A model generated the notes under the pieces. The model worked only from the letters and a program-made list of their open reading frames with translations. It did not search any database and was not told the DNA's origin. The position numbers and the translations under genes are program-made. Shown in pieces: positions 6,535-15,681 of a DNA stretch of 64,000 bases (its first letter is position 1; each line of letters starts with the position of its first letter). This DNA comes from Actinomadura cremea (GTDB taxonomy: Bacteria > Actinomycetota > Actinomycetes > Streptosporangiales > Streptosporangiaceae), in contig NZ_BMRF01000023.1 of assembly GCF_014648495.1 (NCBI RefSeq), positions 1 through 64,000 on the forward strand. The letters are read 5' to 3'.

Positions 6535-7967
6535 CCGCGACCCCGTACCGCAGCACGGTGCGGGCGGGCGGCGACGGGTTCGGGCGGCTCCTGCTGGCCG
6601 AGTGGACCAAGCTGCGGTCCGTCCCCCGCTGGCTGCTCGCGCCGGCCGCCGCGGTCGTCCTGACGGTCCTGGTGGCGCTGCTGAGCGCGGCGGGGACGCA
6701 GTCCACGGGCGGCGGCGGGTCGGGGCCCCCGGACCTGCCCCCGGCGACCACCGACCAGGGCCACTACACCTACCGGACGCTGACCGGGGACGGGAGCATC
6801 GTCGCGCGCGTCGCGTCCCAGCGGCCCGGGGGGGCGTGGGCGAAGGCCGGGCTCATGGTCCGGGCGAGCGCCGAGCGCGGCGGCCCCTACGCGGCGATCA
6901 TGGTGACGCCCGGGCACGGGGTGCGGCTGCAGACCGGCTACCGGAGCGGCGGCCAGGGCGGCGGGACCGCGGCGGCGCCGCACTGGGTGCGGCTGGACCG
7001 GTCGGGACCGGCCGTGACCGGGTACGCGTCGGCGGACGGGCGCGCCTGGCGGCGGATCGGCGCGGTGCGGCTGGACGGGCTGCCGGAGACGGTGACGGCG
7101 GGCCTGTTCGTCGCCTCCCCCGACGAGGTGGAGGTGGTGCGGCAGTTCGGCGGCGAGGAGATCTCCGGGCAACCGACCGAAACGACGGCGACGTTCGACG
7201 GCGTCGCCCTGACCGGCGCCTGGCGCGGCGGTACCGGCGGCACGGACGGCGCGTGGCGGGACCGTGCCGGGCCCGGCGGACCGGCCGCGCCCGCGCCCGG
7301 CGGGTCCACCCGCGCCGGGGGCGCCTTCACGCTGACGGGATCGGGCGACATCGGCCCGGACCTGTTCTCCGACGACGCGACCCGCACGGCCCTGACGGGG
7401 GTGCTGGTCGGGCAGGCGGCGATCGTGGCCCTGGCGGTGCTGTTCGTCACGGCCGAGTACCGGCGCCGCATGATCGCGGTGACGCTGGCGGCGACGCCGC
7501 GGCGGGGCCGGGTGCTGGCCGCCAAGGCCGCGGTGATGGCGGCGGCGGGTCTCGCGGCCGGGCTGGCCGCCGCGGTCGGGGCGCTGCTGGTCACCGGCGC
7601 CGGCGGGCGGCCGATGCCGCCGCTGACGGACGGGGCGGTGCTGCGGGCCGTCCTGGGCACGGGGCTGCTGCTGGCGGCGGTCGCGGTGCTGGCGCTGGCG
7701 GTCGCGGTGATCGTGCGGCGCACCGCCCCGGCGATCACGATCGTCCTGCCGGCGCTGCTGGTGCCGCAGCTCGTGGCGACCGGGCTGCCGGTGTCGGCGG
7801 CGCGCTGGCTGGAGCGGCTCTCCCCGGCGGCGGGGTTCGCCGTGCAGCAGACCGTCCCGCGCTACGACACCGCGATCGGGCCGTGGGCGGGCCTGGGGGT
7901 GCTGTGCGCGTACGCGGCGGTGGCGCTGGCCGCGGCGGCGTGGCTGCTGCGGCGGAGGGACGCGTGA
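6531..7967 (+). CDS. ABC-2 permease with a DUF1349-like extracytoplasmic domain
   Basis: This 478-residue permease begins with the LLLAEWTKLRSVPR motif typical of ABC-2 exporters and TM1 (about 35-55). It then has about 230 residues outside the membrane before the remaining five hydrophobic segments (about 290-470). The outside part includes a block like DUF1349/concanavalin-like beta sandwiches (GSIVARVAS, WAKAGLMVRAS, YAAIMVTPGHGVRLQ, HWVRLDRSG, GYASADGRAWRRIG). Such folds usually bind carbohydrate or act in the cell wall. ATG 6531 overlaps the ATPase stop (ATGA). The large external domain is unusual for an ABC-2 permease and may recognise a ligand or a wall component. Confidence 0.85.
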   Translation: MTATPYRSTVRAGGDGFGRLLLAEWTKLRSVPRWLLAPAAAVVLTVLVALLSAAGTQSTGGGGSGPPDLPPATTDQGHYTYRTLTGDGSIVARVASQRPGGAWAKAGLMVRASAERGGPYAAIMVTPGHGVRLQTGYRSGGQGGGTAAAPHWVRLDRSGPAVTGYASADGRAWRRIGAVRLDGLPETVTAGLFVASPDEVEVVRQFGGEEISGQPTETTATFDGVALTGAWRGGTGGTDGAWRDRAGPGGPAAPAPGGSTRAGGAFTLTGSGDIGPDLFSDDATRTALTGVLVGQAAIVALAVLFVTAEYRRRMIAVTLAATPRRGRVLAAKAAVMAAAGLAAGLAAAVGALLVTGAGGRPMPPLTDGAVLRAVLGTGLLLAAVAVLALAVAVIVRRTAPAITIVLPALLVPQLVATGLPVSAARWLERLSPAAGFAVQQTVPRYDTAIGPWAGLGVLCAYAAVALAAAAWLLRRRDA

Positions 7968-8785
7968 GCGCGGGTGCCGCCGGGCGCGGCTCGGCGGCGG
8001 CGCGGGCGCTGAGCGCCGAGTGGACCAAGCTGCGGACGCTGCGCAGCACCGGCTGGCTGCTGTTCGCGCTGGCGGCGTCGACGGCCGCGGCGGGCGCGGC
8101 GACGCTGTGGTCGGTGGACACCGCGCACTGCCCGGCCCCGGCCGCGTGCTTCGAGGACACCCCGCGGCTGAGCCTGTCGGGCGTCCGGGTGGGGCAGGTC
8201 GCGGCCGTGGTGCTGGGCGTGCTGGCGATCGGCGGCGAGTACGGGACCCGCACGATCGTGCCGACGCTGGCGGCGGTGCCCCGGCGGGGCCTGGTGCTGG
8301 CGGCGAAGGCGGCGGTGGTCGCCGTTCTCGTCGCCGCCGCCGGGACGGCCGGGGTGGCGGGGTCGCTGGCGGCGGGCCGGTTCGTCCTGCCGCGCAACGG
8401 GTTCACGGCCGCGGCCGGGTATCCGCCGCTGTCGGTGCTGGACGGCCCGACGGCGCGGGCCGCGGCCGGATCGGTGCTCTACCTGGTGCTGGTGGCGCTG
8501 CTGGGGCTGGGGGCGGCCGCGGCCGTACGGGGCACCGCCGGGGGCCTGACGGGCGTGCTGGGGCTGCTGTGGGCCGCGCCGGTGGTCGTCCCGCTGCTGG
8601 GCGACGACCGCTGGCAGGAGCGGCTGGAGCGGTTCGCGCCGATGCCGGCGGGTCTGGCGGTGCAGGTGACGCGGGCGCCGGAGCCGCCGCCGGTCGGGCC
8701 GTGGGAGGGGCTGGGAGTGCTGGCCGGGTGGGCGGCGCTGGCCCTGCTGCTGGGCGGGGCGGTGCTGGCGCGCCGCGACGCCTGA
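7964..8785 (+). CDS. ABC-2 permease, second subunit
   Basis: This 273-residue membrane protein opens with ALSAEWTKLRTLRST, the same motif as its upstream partner, and has about six membrane segments with IGGEYGTRTI in the first cytoplasmic loop. It starts at GTG 7964, overlapping the previous stop by four bases, so all three exporter genes form one translational unit. It presumably forms a heterodimeric channel with the DUF1349-bearing permease. It ends in ARRDA, like the partner (RRRDA), which suggests the two arose by duplication. Confidence 0.88.
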   Translation: MSAGAAGRGSAAARALSAEWTKLRTLRSTGWLLFALAASTAAAGAATLWSVDTAHCPAPAACFEDTPRLSLSGVRVGQVAAVVLGVLAIGGEYGTRTIVPTLAAVPRRGLVLAAKAAVVAVLVAAAGTAGVAGSLAAGRFVLPRNGFTAAAGYPPLSVLDGPTARAAAGSVLYLVLVALLGLGAAAAVRGTAGGLTGVLGLLWAAPVVVPLLGDDRWQERLERFAPMPAGLAVQVTRAPEPPPVGPWEGLGVLAGWAALALLLGGAVLARRDA

Positions 8786-8833
8786 ACCGGGACGCCTGAA
8801 CCGGGGTCCCCGGGCCGGAGCCGGGGCGCCGGG

Positions 8834-9451
8834 TCAGGGGGTGAGGGGCTTGTCTCCCGCGCCGCGATCCGCGCCCCGGCCGGCGTCCCGGTCGTCGCCG
8901 GTGTCGGTGTCGATGACCTCTCCGGGGACGACGGGCCCGCGCGGCGTCCCGGCGTCGCGGCCGTCGCGGCGGGGGGCGCCGAAGGGCCCGAATCCGCCGA
9001 GGTCTCCGATCCCGCCCGGACCGAAGCCGCCGCCGGCGCGCCCGCCGGGCGGCGGGAACATGGTGGCCGAGCGGGCCTGCGCGACCTTCATCCGCCGGGC
9101 CGCCCACCGCGACAGCAGCCCCCGTACCAGGGGGCGGGTGAACGGCAGCACGAACGCGAACCCGAACACGTCGGTGACGAACCCGGGGGTCAGCAGCAGC
9201 ACGCCGCCGACCAGGACGAGCGCCGCGTCGGCCAGTTCCCGGTCGGGGACGACGCCGCGCTCGAAGGTCTCCTGCAGGGCCCGCCACGCGCGGCGGCCCT
9301 CGCGGCGCATGATCCAGCCGCCCAGCAGGCATTCGAAGACCAGCAGCCCGACCGTCGGCCAGGCGCCGATCACCCCGCCGATCTGGATGATCACGTAGAT
9401 CTCCACGACCGGCAACACCAGGAACGCCAGGACCAGTGCGAGCGGCAGCAT
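8834..9451 (-). CDS. fxsA: FxsA family membrane protein
   Basis: FxsA proteins are small membrane proteins; overproduction of the E. coli one relieves exclusion of phage T7 by the F plasmid. The 205-residue sequence has the family core: TM1 (VLAFLVLPVVEIYVIIQIGG), a second segment with GLLVFECLLGGWIMRREG, and LLTPGFVTDVFGF around residue 95. A Gly/Pro/Asp-rich hydrophilic tail of about 75 residues follows. ATG 9451 is preceded by GGAG. It lies just upstream of ppm1 and lnt in reverse orientation to the exporter. In mycobacteria and Streptomyces fxsA- and ppm1-like genes lie close to rbpA; here the exporter block separates them. Confidence 0.85.
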   Translation of the reverse strand: MLPLALVLAFLVLPVVEIYVIIQIGGVIGAWPTVGLLVFECLLGGWIMRREGRRAWRALQETFERGVVPDRELADAALVLVGGVLLLTPGFVTDVFGFAFVLPFTRPLVRGLLSRWAARRMKVAQARSATMFPPPGGRAGGGFGPGGIGDLGGFGPFGAPRRDGRDAGTPRGPVVPGEVIDTDTGDDRDAGRGADRGAGDKPLTP

Positions 9452-9592
9452 GGCTCCATCTTCGGGGTCGGGAAAAGCCTCTACGGGGTCAACGCCGCGA
9501 CGCGCCCGAACGTTTCCCCGGCGGCGCCCCGATCACCGAGAGCGAAACGCCCCCGGCGGGCGGGACGGCCAGAGCCGACCGGCGGTGTGCGG

Positions 9593-10348
9593 TCAGCGGG
9601 GGCCGCGGAACTTCTCGACCCGGTCGTTCATCCCCCACTGCGTGATCCGCATGGCGGCCTCGGCCATCACGTCGCGGCTCATCTTGCTGGTGCCGTGGAC
9701 CCGCTCGACGAAGGTGATCGGGACCTCCACGACCCGCAGCCCCTCGCGGAGCGCCCGCAGTGCCAGGTCGATCTGGAAGCAGTAGCCGCGCGAGTCGACG
9801 TCCTCGAGCCCGATCTTCTCCAGGGTCGCGGCGCGGAACGCCCGGTAGCCGCCGGTGGCGTCGTGCAGGGGGATGCCGAGCATGAGCCGGGCGTAGGTGT
9901 TGGCGCCGCGCGACAGCGCCTCGCGCCGCCGGGGCCAGTTCTCGACGCGGCCGCCGGGCACCCAGCGGGCGCCGATGACCAGGTCGGCGTCCTCGAGGGC
10001 GGCCAGCAGGCGGGGCAGCTCCTCGGGCTGGTGGGAGCCGTCGGCGTCCATCTCGACCATGACGTCGTAGCCGCGTTCGGCGGCCCACCGGAACCCGGCG
10101 ATGTAGGCGGGGCCGAGGCCGTCCTTGCCCTGCCGGTGCAGCACGGCGATCTTCGGGTCGTCGGCGGCCATGGCGTCGGCGGCCTCGCCGGTGCCGTCGG
10201 GGCTGGCGTCGTCGACGATCAGGACGTCGACCGACGGGACGGCTTCGCGGACCCGGCCGGTGATGCGCTCGATGTTGTCCCGCTCGTTGTAGGTCGGGAT
10301 GATCACGAGCACGCGCCCGAGCTCGGCCGGCATCTCCATCGGCGTCAT
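9593..10348 (-). CDS. ppm1: polyprenol monophosphomannose synthase (GT2)
   Basis: Ppm1 transfers mannose from GDP-mannose to polyprenyl phosphate, the donor for lipoglycan synthesis and protein O-mannosylation. The 251-residue GT2 domain has IIPTYNE at 17-23, VDDASPDGT and the catalytic DAD at 101-103 followed by GSH, then the family block GGYRAF and a QW-like segment near the C-terminus. It lacks membrane anchors. The ATG at 10348 overlaps the lnt stop by four bases. In Mycobacterium tuberculosis the Lnt and Ppm1 domains are fused in one protein (Rv2051c). Here they are split but translationally coupled in the same order. Confidence 0.92.
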   Translation of the reverse strand: MTPMEMPAELGRVLVIIPTYNERDNIERITGRVREAVPSVDVLIVDDASPDGTGEAADAMAADDPKIAVLHRQGKDGLGPAYIAGFRWAAERGYDVMVEMDADGSHQPEELPRLLAALEDADLVIGARWVPGGRVENWPRRREALSRGANTYARLMLGIPLHDATGGYRAFRAATLEKIGLEDVDSRGYCFQIDLALRALREGLRVVEVPITFVERVHGTSKMSRDVMAEAAMRITQWGMNDRVEKFRGPR

Positions 10349-12156
10349 TTCTCCTCGTCGTTCCTGTCCACCGCGTTCCCGTCCGCGGGCCCGTCCGTCC
10401 CGCGCACCGCCCGTGCCGCCCGTGCCGTCCGCGGGGAGCGGGTCATGGACCAGGCGGCGGCGCAGGCCGCCGCGACGCCCAGCGCCGCCATGGCCCATTC
10501 CGGCGCGGCGCCCATCCGGTCGGACAGGGTGGTGGACGTGCGCGCCGGGACGGTGGCGACCTGCAGGTCCCGGACGAACTCGGCGGACTGGTCGACCATC
10601 CGGCCGTCCGGTGCGACGATCGCACTGATCCCGCTCGTCGCGGCAACCAAGATCGTACGGCCATGTTCGACCGCGCGCAGCCGGGACATCGCGATCTGCT
10701 GCGGCGGGAGGCTGGTGCGGCCGTAGGTGGCGTTGTTGGTCTGCACGACCAGCAGCTGCCCGGCGGCGACGTCGCGGACCTCCTGGTCGTAGGCGACCTC
10801 GAAGCAGATGACGTCGCCGACCGTCACGGGCCCGAGCCGCAGCACGCCCGAGCGGGTCCCGTGGACGAAGTCGCGGGGGACCTGGTCGAGCCGGTCGATG
10901 AACCGGGTCAGGATGTCGCGGAACGGGACGTACTCGCCGAACGGGACGGGGTGCCGCTTGACGTAGTGGTCGCCGGGGCCGCTCTCGGGATCCCACACGA
11001 TGCCGCGGTTCTCGACCTTCTCCCCGTCGGGGGTGTCGGTGAGCGCGCCGACGAGCACGGGGACGCCGATGTCCTTGACGGCGCCGTCGATGGCGGCGTA
11101 GGCGTCCGGTTCGCGGTAGGGGTCCAGGTCGCTGGAGTTCTCCGGCCACACGACCAGCTCGGGCCGGGCGACCTCGCCGGCGCGGACACGGCGGGCCAGT
11201 TCGCGGGTGGCCTCGACGTGGTTGTCCAGGACGGCGCGGCGCTGCCCCTGGAAGTCCAGGCCGAGGCGCGGCACGTTGCCCTGCACGACGGCGACGGTGA
11301 CGGGGTCGCCGCCGGTGGGCGTGGGGATCAGGGCGCCGCCGCCGACGATCGCGGCGATCAGCGCGAGCGGGACGGCGATCGCCGCGACCGCGGCGGGCGG
11401 GGTCCGGCGGCGCTGCCCGTCCTCCCCTCCGGGGGCCCGTTCGGCCGCGCGGGCCCGGCCGCGGGCGCGCAGGGCGGCGACGGCGGCGTAGGCGAGGAGC
11501 CCGCCGGCCAGCGCGGTCAGGAAGGTGACCAGCGGCGCCCCGGCGACGGCGGCGTAGGGGGTGAGCGGGGTGGAGGTCTGGCTGAACGCGAGCCGCGCCC
11601 AGGGGAAACCTCCGAAGGGGACGCGGCCGCGGGCGGCCTCCTGCGCCACCCACAGCCCGGCGGCCCACACCGGCCAGCCCGGGAGGCGGGCGGCGAGCGC
11701 GATGCCGGCGCCCATGGGGGCGAGGTAGGCGGCCTCGACGGCGCTGAGCAGGATCCACGCGTCCGGGCCGATCTTGACGATGCCGGTGAGGACGGGGATG
11801 AAGAAGGCGGTGCCGCCGAGGAGGCCGAGCCACGCCCCGGTGCGGGCGGTGCCGCGGACGGTGGCGGGCGCGGGCCGGAGGCCGGGGACGCGGCCGTGCA
11901 GGGCGAGCGTGAGGACGGCGACGCCGACGGGCGCGAGCGGGACCAGGTCGTGCGGCGGGAACGCGAGCCACATGAGCAGCCCGCCGGCGACGGCGAGCAG
12001 GGTGCGGGACCATCCCGCGTCGCCGCCGCGCCGGAACCAGGCGCCGACACGGCGGGACCGGGCGGGCCGGGCGGACGCGCCGGGCTCCGCACCGTCCGGT
12101 GCGTCCGGCGCGGCGGCATGCTGCCGGTCCGGAAGGATGTCCTGGGCCAACTCCAT
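10345..12156 (-). CDS. lnt: apolipoprotein N-acyltransferase
   Basis: Lnt adds the third acyl chain to the N-terminal Cys of lipoproteins. The product has about six N-terminal membrane segments (about 52-275) and an extracytoplasmic nitrilase-like domain (about 285-560) with the triad Glu339 (VVWPENSS), Lys400 (HYVKRHPVPFGEY) and Cys451 (GDVICFEVAY), then a final membrane segment. ATG 12156 (MELAQDILPD) is chosen, giving 603 residues. The frame stays open to 12342, but that extension is Pro/Arg-rich and unlike the family. It couples to ppm1 by a 4-nt overlap, the genetic counterpart of the mycobacterial Lnt-Ppm1 fusion. Confidence 0.92.
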   Translation of the reverse strand: MELAQDILPDRQHAAAPDAPDGAEPGASARPARSRRVGAWFRRGGDAGWSRTLLAVAGGLLMWLAFPPHDLVPLAPVGVAVLTLALHGRVPGLRPAPATVRGTARTGAWLGLLGGTAFFIPVLTGIVKIGPDAWILLSAVEAAYLAPMGAGIALAARLPGWPVWAAGLWVAQEAARGRVPFGGFPWARLAFSQTSTPLTPYAAVAGAPLVTFLTALAGGLLAYAAVAALRARGRARAAERAPGGEDGQRRRTPPAAVAAIAVPLALIAAIVGGGALIPTPTGGDPVTVAVVQGNVPRLGLDFQGQRRAVLDNHVEATRELARRVRAGEVARPELVVWPENSSDLDPYREPDAYAAIDGAVKDIGVPVLVGALTDTPDGEKVENRGIVWDPESGPGDHYVKRHPVPFGEYVPFRDILTRFIDRLDQVPRDFVHGTRSGVLRLGPVTVGDVICFEVAYDQEVRDVAAGQLLVVQTNNATYGRTSLPPQQIAMSRLRAVEHGRTILVAATSGISAIVAPDGRMVDQSAEFVRDLQVATVPARTSTTLSDRMGAAPEWAMAALGVAAACAAAWSMTRSPRTARAARAVRGTDGPADGNAVDRNDEEK

Positions 12157-12773
12157 GCCCCGTTCGCTCGATCTCTCGGGGTTCTCCCGACTCTCCCTGC
12201 TCGGAACGCTACCGGGCCGAGCGGGCGAGGGCGACCACGGGCGAGGGCGGACGTGCGCGGCCGAGCGCCCGGGGGCGGACGCGGGTACGGGCGGGGACAC
12301 GGAAGAGGGCCCGTGACATCCGTCGGGCCGGAGTCGTCTCACAGGCGGTGAGAACGATGCTCCGTTTTCTACTGGATGTCCGGGCCCTTCCCGGGTCCAA
12401 CCCCCTGGCCGATCGGGCGGCTCCGCCCCGGACGCCGCGTCGGATCACCGCACTGGTTCGGACGGGCGGGCGCGGTGCGCTCTCCCCCGCCGCGGCACGG
12501 TGCCCGGCGGTGTCGCGGGCGGCCGATCGGTGAGTCCCGTGCTGGACTGGAGCCGAATTTACCGGCTCTCACGGCCTTGTCAACCGCCGCATGTTCTGCG
12601 GCTACTCCCCGTTCACCCAGGTCAGAACCATGATCGGTGGTCAGGGCGACATCTGCGCCGGTCAGGGCGCCGCGGTGCGGTCGGCCGGTTCCGGTTTTCC
12701 GGGCGCGCCGGTTCGCGCGCCGGTACCGCCGAGCGGTGCCGGGCGCCGGTTCGTCCGCGCCGGTTCGTCCGCG
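12157..12773. other. 617-bp gap between lnt and kal without a supported gene
   Basis: No open frame here looks like a protein. There is a patch of lower GC (12540-12650) and, near the kal end, a run of CGCCGGTTCG-like repeats, with two exact tandem copies of the 14-mer GCGCCGGTTCGTCC at about 12748-12775. The lnt promoter should lie in the left half, but I cannot pick out -35/-10 boxes. Confidence 0.4.
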
Positions 12774-13211
12774 TCAGTTCCGGGCGGCGGGGACGACGAC
12801 GGTGCCGGTGGCGGTGGCGGCGACGACGGGTTCGGCGAGCACCTCGGCGGCCGACTCGCCCTTGTCGGGGCGCCCGCGGCACACCACGCGGGCCTCGAAC
12901 TCCAGGGTGCGGCTGCGGGTGCCGACGCGGGCGACGACGGCGACGGTCTCCACGACGTCCCCGGCACGGACGGGGGCGCGGAACTGCACGTCGGAGTAGG
13001 ACGCGAACAGGCCCTCGTCGCCGTCGGTGCGGATGCATGCCTCGGTGGCGGCGTCGCCGAACAGGGCGAGCAGGTAGGCGCCGTCGACGAGGTCGCCGGC
13101 GTAGTGGGCGTGGGAGTAGGGGATGTAGCGCCGGTGGACGACGGTGAGCCCCTGGCGCGGGTCGGCGGCGGGCCCGCCGCTTGCGGGGGCGCTGGTGGCG
13201 GGGTCGGTCAC
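12774..13211 (-). CDS. kal: 3-aminobutyryl-CoA ammonia-lyase
   Basis: Kal removes ammonia from 3-aminobutyryl-CoA to give crotonyl-CoA, a late step of lysine fermentation. The 145-residue hotdog-fold protein carries the family blocks YAGDLVDGAYLLALFGDAATE (about 37-57), RTDGDEGLF, FRAPVRAGDVVE and SRTLEFEARVV, which match clostridial and fusobacterial Kal in order and spacing. It is the last gene of a three-gene operon and starts at ATG 13211, overlapping the kamE stop by four bases. The operon context (both lysine 5,6-aminomutase subunits) strongly supports the specific function over a generic acyl-CoA hydratase. Confidence 0.88.
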   Translation of the reverse strand: MTDPATSAPASGGPAADPRQGLTVVHRRYIPYSHAHYAGDLVDGAYLLALFGDAATEACIRTDGDEGLFASYSDVQFRAPVRAGDVVETVAVVARVGTRSRTLEFEARVVCRGRPDKGESAAEVLAEPVVAATATGTVVVPAARN

Positions 13212-14053
13212 GACGGGTCCTTTCCGGCGGCGTCCTCCGGCAGGAGGGCGTGGACGACGAAGCTGGCCACCTCGGCGGGGGTGGTTCCGCGGCCGAAGAT
13301 CCGGTCGACGCCCAGGTCGGGGGCGGTGACGGTGTCGAACCGGGGGCCGCCCACGACGAGCAGGGGGCGTCCCATGCCGGGGCCGACGGCGGTGGGGTAC
13401 TCGGCGTGGAACGCGGCGGCCATCTGCTTGGTGTTGTGCAGGTGGGCGTTGCGCTGGGTGACGACCTGGGAGACCAGGACGGCGTCGGCGTCGACGGCCT
13501 TGGCGCGTTCGACGAGTTCGGCGACGGTGACCTGGGCGCCCATGTTCACGACCTGGATCTCGCGGTAGTACTCCAGGCCCTTCTCCCCGGCGAAGCCCTT
13601 GACGTTGAGGATGGCGTCGATGCCGACGGTGTGGGCGTCGGTGCCGATGCAGGCGCCGACGATCACCAGCCGCCGGTTGAGGGCGCGGCGGATCGCGAGG
13701 TTGACCTCCTGGGCGGTCAGCAGCGGGTACTCGCGGCCGGGCGGGGCGGGGATGGAGGCGTAGTCGATGAGGTGGCGGGTCTTGCCGTAGACGATGAAGA
13801 AGGTGAAGTCGGGGCCCATCGGCTTGGCGTGGACGACGCTGGCGGGCTCCAGGCCCATCTTCCCGGCGAGCTGGAGGGCGGCGGCGTCGGCGCGGGGCCC
13901 GGCGGGGACGGGCAGGGTGAACGACACCTGCACCATGCCGTCGCCGGTGGTGTCGCCGTAGGGGCGGATGACCTGCCGGGTGTCGGCGGGCTCGGCCGGG
14001 GCCCGCGTCCCGGTCCCGGGGCTCTCGGCGGTCACGCCTGTCCGGTCGGTCAT
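13208..14053 (-). CDS. kamE: lysine 5,6-aminomutase beta subunit
   Basis: KamE is the cobalamin-binding subunit of the enzyme that moves the terminal amino group of beta-lysine (or D-lysine) to C5. The 281-residue protein has the base-off B12 motif DxHxxG at 139-144 (DAHTVG), and Lys152 eleven residues after the His, exactly the spacing of the PLP lysine and cobalt-ligating His in the Clostridium sticklandii enzyme (His133/Lys144). A Rossmann-like B12 domain follows, with VVNMGAQV and LLVVGGPRF. ATG 14053 overlaps the kamD stop by four bases. The enzyme needs adenosylcobalamin and PLP. Confidence 0.93.
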   Translation of the reverse strand: MTDRTGVTAESPGTGTRAPAEPADTRQVIRPYGDTTGDGMVQVSFTLPVPAGPRADAAALQLAGKMGLEPASVVHAKPMGPDFTFFIVYGKTRHLIDYASIPAPPGREYPLLTAQEVNLAIRRALNRRLVIVGACIGTDAHTVGIDAILNVKGFAGEKGLEYYREIQVVNMGAQVTVAELVERAKAVDADAVLVSQVVTQRNAHLHNTKQMAAAFHAEYPTAVGPGMGRPLLVVGGPRFDTVTAPDLGVDRIFGRGTTPAEVASFVVHALLPEDAAGKDPS

Positions 14054-15681
14054 GCGAGGACCTCCTGCTCGGCCGTGGCGGGGACGTTCTGCGGGTCCTC
14101 GGTGTCGAGGACGTCGATGGCGGGGTTGAAGTACCCGTCGGCGCGCTCGACGACGCCGTCCAGGCCCTTGCCGCCGTCGGGCGGGCGGCGGGTGACGCCG
14201 AAGGTGCCCTCGGCGATGGCGGTGAGCAGCCCGTCGTCGCCGACGCGCTCGAGCAGCTCGAGGGACTCGGCCAGCACCCGCCGGGCGCGGCGCGCGATCA
14301 CGCCGTCGGGGCGGGGGACGAAGTCCTCGGCGAGGTCGCCGCAGGCGTCGCGGACGTAGCGGACGTTCTCCAGGGCCAGGTCGCGGTCCGACAGCCAGGG
14401 AGTGTGGATGCCCTCGGTCATCATCCCGATCAGGATGATCGACTGCCCGGTCATGACGCCGGCGAGGTTGAAGAAGGCGTCCAGCAGGTAGCCGGCGAAG
14501 ATGTTGCCGGTCATGTGCTTGGTGGGCGGCATGTACTTCAGCGGCGCGTCGGGGAACAGTTCCCGGACGAGCTGGGCGTGGGCGAGCTCGAGCCGGAACG
14601 ACTCGGGGATCGTGGGGTCGATCTCGAAGGCGTGGCCGAGGCCGAGCTGGGCGTCGCTGAGGCCGGCCTCGTGCCCGAACCGCTCGTTGAGCAGCTGGCT
14701 GACGACGACGGTGTGGGCGGCGTCGACGGCGTCGGCGGTGGTGAGGTAGTTGTCCTCGCCGGTGTTGATGACGATGCCGGCGCGGGCGTGGATCTGCCGG
14801 GAGAACCGCTGGTCGATGAAGGTGCGGCGGGGGTTGATGTCGCGGAAGATGATCCCGTACATGCAGTCGTTGAGCATCATGTCCAGGCGCTCGAGCCCGG
14901 CGAGGGTGGCGATCTCGGGCATGCACAGGCCGGACGCGTAGTTGGTGAGCCGCACGTAGCGGCCGAGCTCGCGGGAGACGTCGTCGAGGGCGGCCCGCAT
15001 CAGCCGGAAGTTCTCCTGGGTGGCGTAGGTGCCGGCGTAGCCCTCCCGGGTGGCGCCCTCGGGGACGAAGTCCAGCAGCGACTGGCCGGTGGAGCGGATC
15101 ACCGCGACGATGTCGGCGCCCTCCCGCGCGGCGGCCTGCGCCTGCGGGATGTCCTCGTGGATGTCGCCGGTCGCGACGATGAGGTAGACGAGCGGGCGGG
15201 CCGGGGCGGCGGGGTCGGCGGGGCGGTCGGGCGGCGGGAGCTCGGCGAGCAGCCGGTCGCGTTCGGCGCGGCGCCGGTCGATGCGGGCGATGCCGCCGCG
15301 GGCCGCGGCGGTGGCGGCGGCGCGGGCACGTTCGGCGTCGGCGCCGGCGGGGAGCCGGAAGGAGACGCCGCCGCGGGCGGCGGCTCCGGCGAGGTCGGCG
15401 AGGGTGCCGTGCGGGCCGCGCAGCAGGGCGTCCCAGACCGGGAGGGCGACGCCGTGCTCGAGCCCGACCCGGTCGCGGACGGCGTCGGCGAGGTGGTTGG
15501 CCCAGGGGCGGCCGCCGTCGTCGGCGCCGGCGAGGCCGGCGAGGCGCAGCAGCGCCCGCTCGACCGAGACGGTGGTGTGGGCGCGGGCCATCGCGATGAT
15601 CGGCTCGGCGGCGCGGGCGGCCAGTCTTCGGGCGGTGCGGACCGCCTCGGGATCGAGGTCGAGCTTTCCGTGCGGCGCCAT
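14050..15681 (-). CDS. kamD: lysine 5,6-aminomutase alpha subunit
   Basis: KamD is the TIM-barrel substrate subunit of lysine 5,6-aminomutase and, with KamE, converts beta-lysine to 3,5-diaminohexanoate. The 543-residue length fits the family. Recognisable blocks are VRTARRLAARAAEPI near the start, DIHEDIPQAQAA (about 195), TGQSLLDFVPEGATREGYAGT (about 222-242), the LTNYASGLCMPEIA stretch (about 268-281), and KYMPPTKHMTGNIF (about 390). ATG 15681 follows GAGGGGAG. It is the first gene of the kamD-kamE-kal operon. The reactivating chaperone genes found beside kamDE in anaerobes are not present in the window. Confidence 0.92.
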   Translation of the reverse strand: MAPHGKLDLDPEAVRTARRLAARAAEPIIAMARAHTTVSVERALLRLAGLAGADDGGRPWANHLADAVRDRVGLEHGVALPVWDALLRGPHGTLADLAGAAARGGVSFRLPAGADAERARAAATAAARGGIARIDRRRAERDRLLAELPPPDRPADPAAPARPLVYLIVATGDIHEDIPQAQAAAREGADIVAVIRSTGQSLLDFVPEGATREGYAGTYATQENFRLMRAALDDVSRELGRYVRLTNYASGLCMPEIATLAGLERLDMMLNDCMYGIIFRDINPRRTFIDQRFSRQIHARAGIVINTGEDNYLTTADAVDAAHTVVVSQLLNERFGHEAGLSDAQLGLGHAFEIDPTIPESFRLELAHAQLVRELFPDAPLKYMPPTKHMTGNIFAGYLLDAFFNLAGVMTGQSIILIGMMTEGIHTPWLSDRDLALENVRYVRDACGDLAEDFVPRPDGVIARRARRVLAESLELLERVGDDGLLTAIAEGTFGVTRRPPDGGKGLDGVVERADGYFNPAIDVLDTEDPQNVPATAEQEVLA

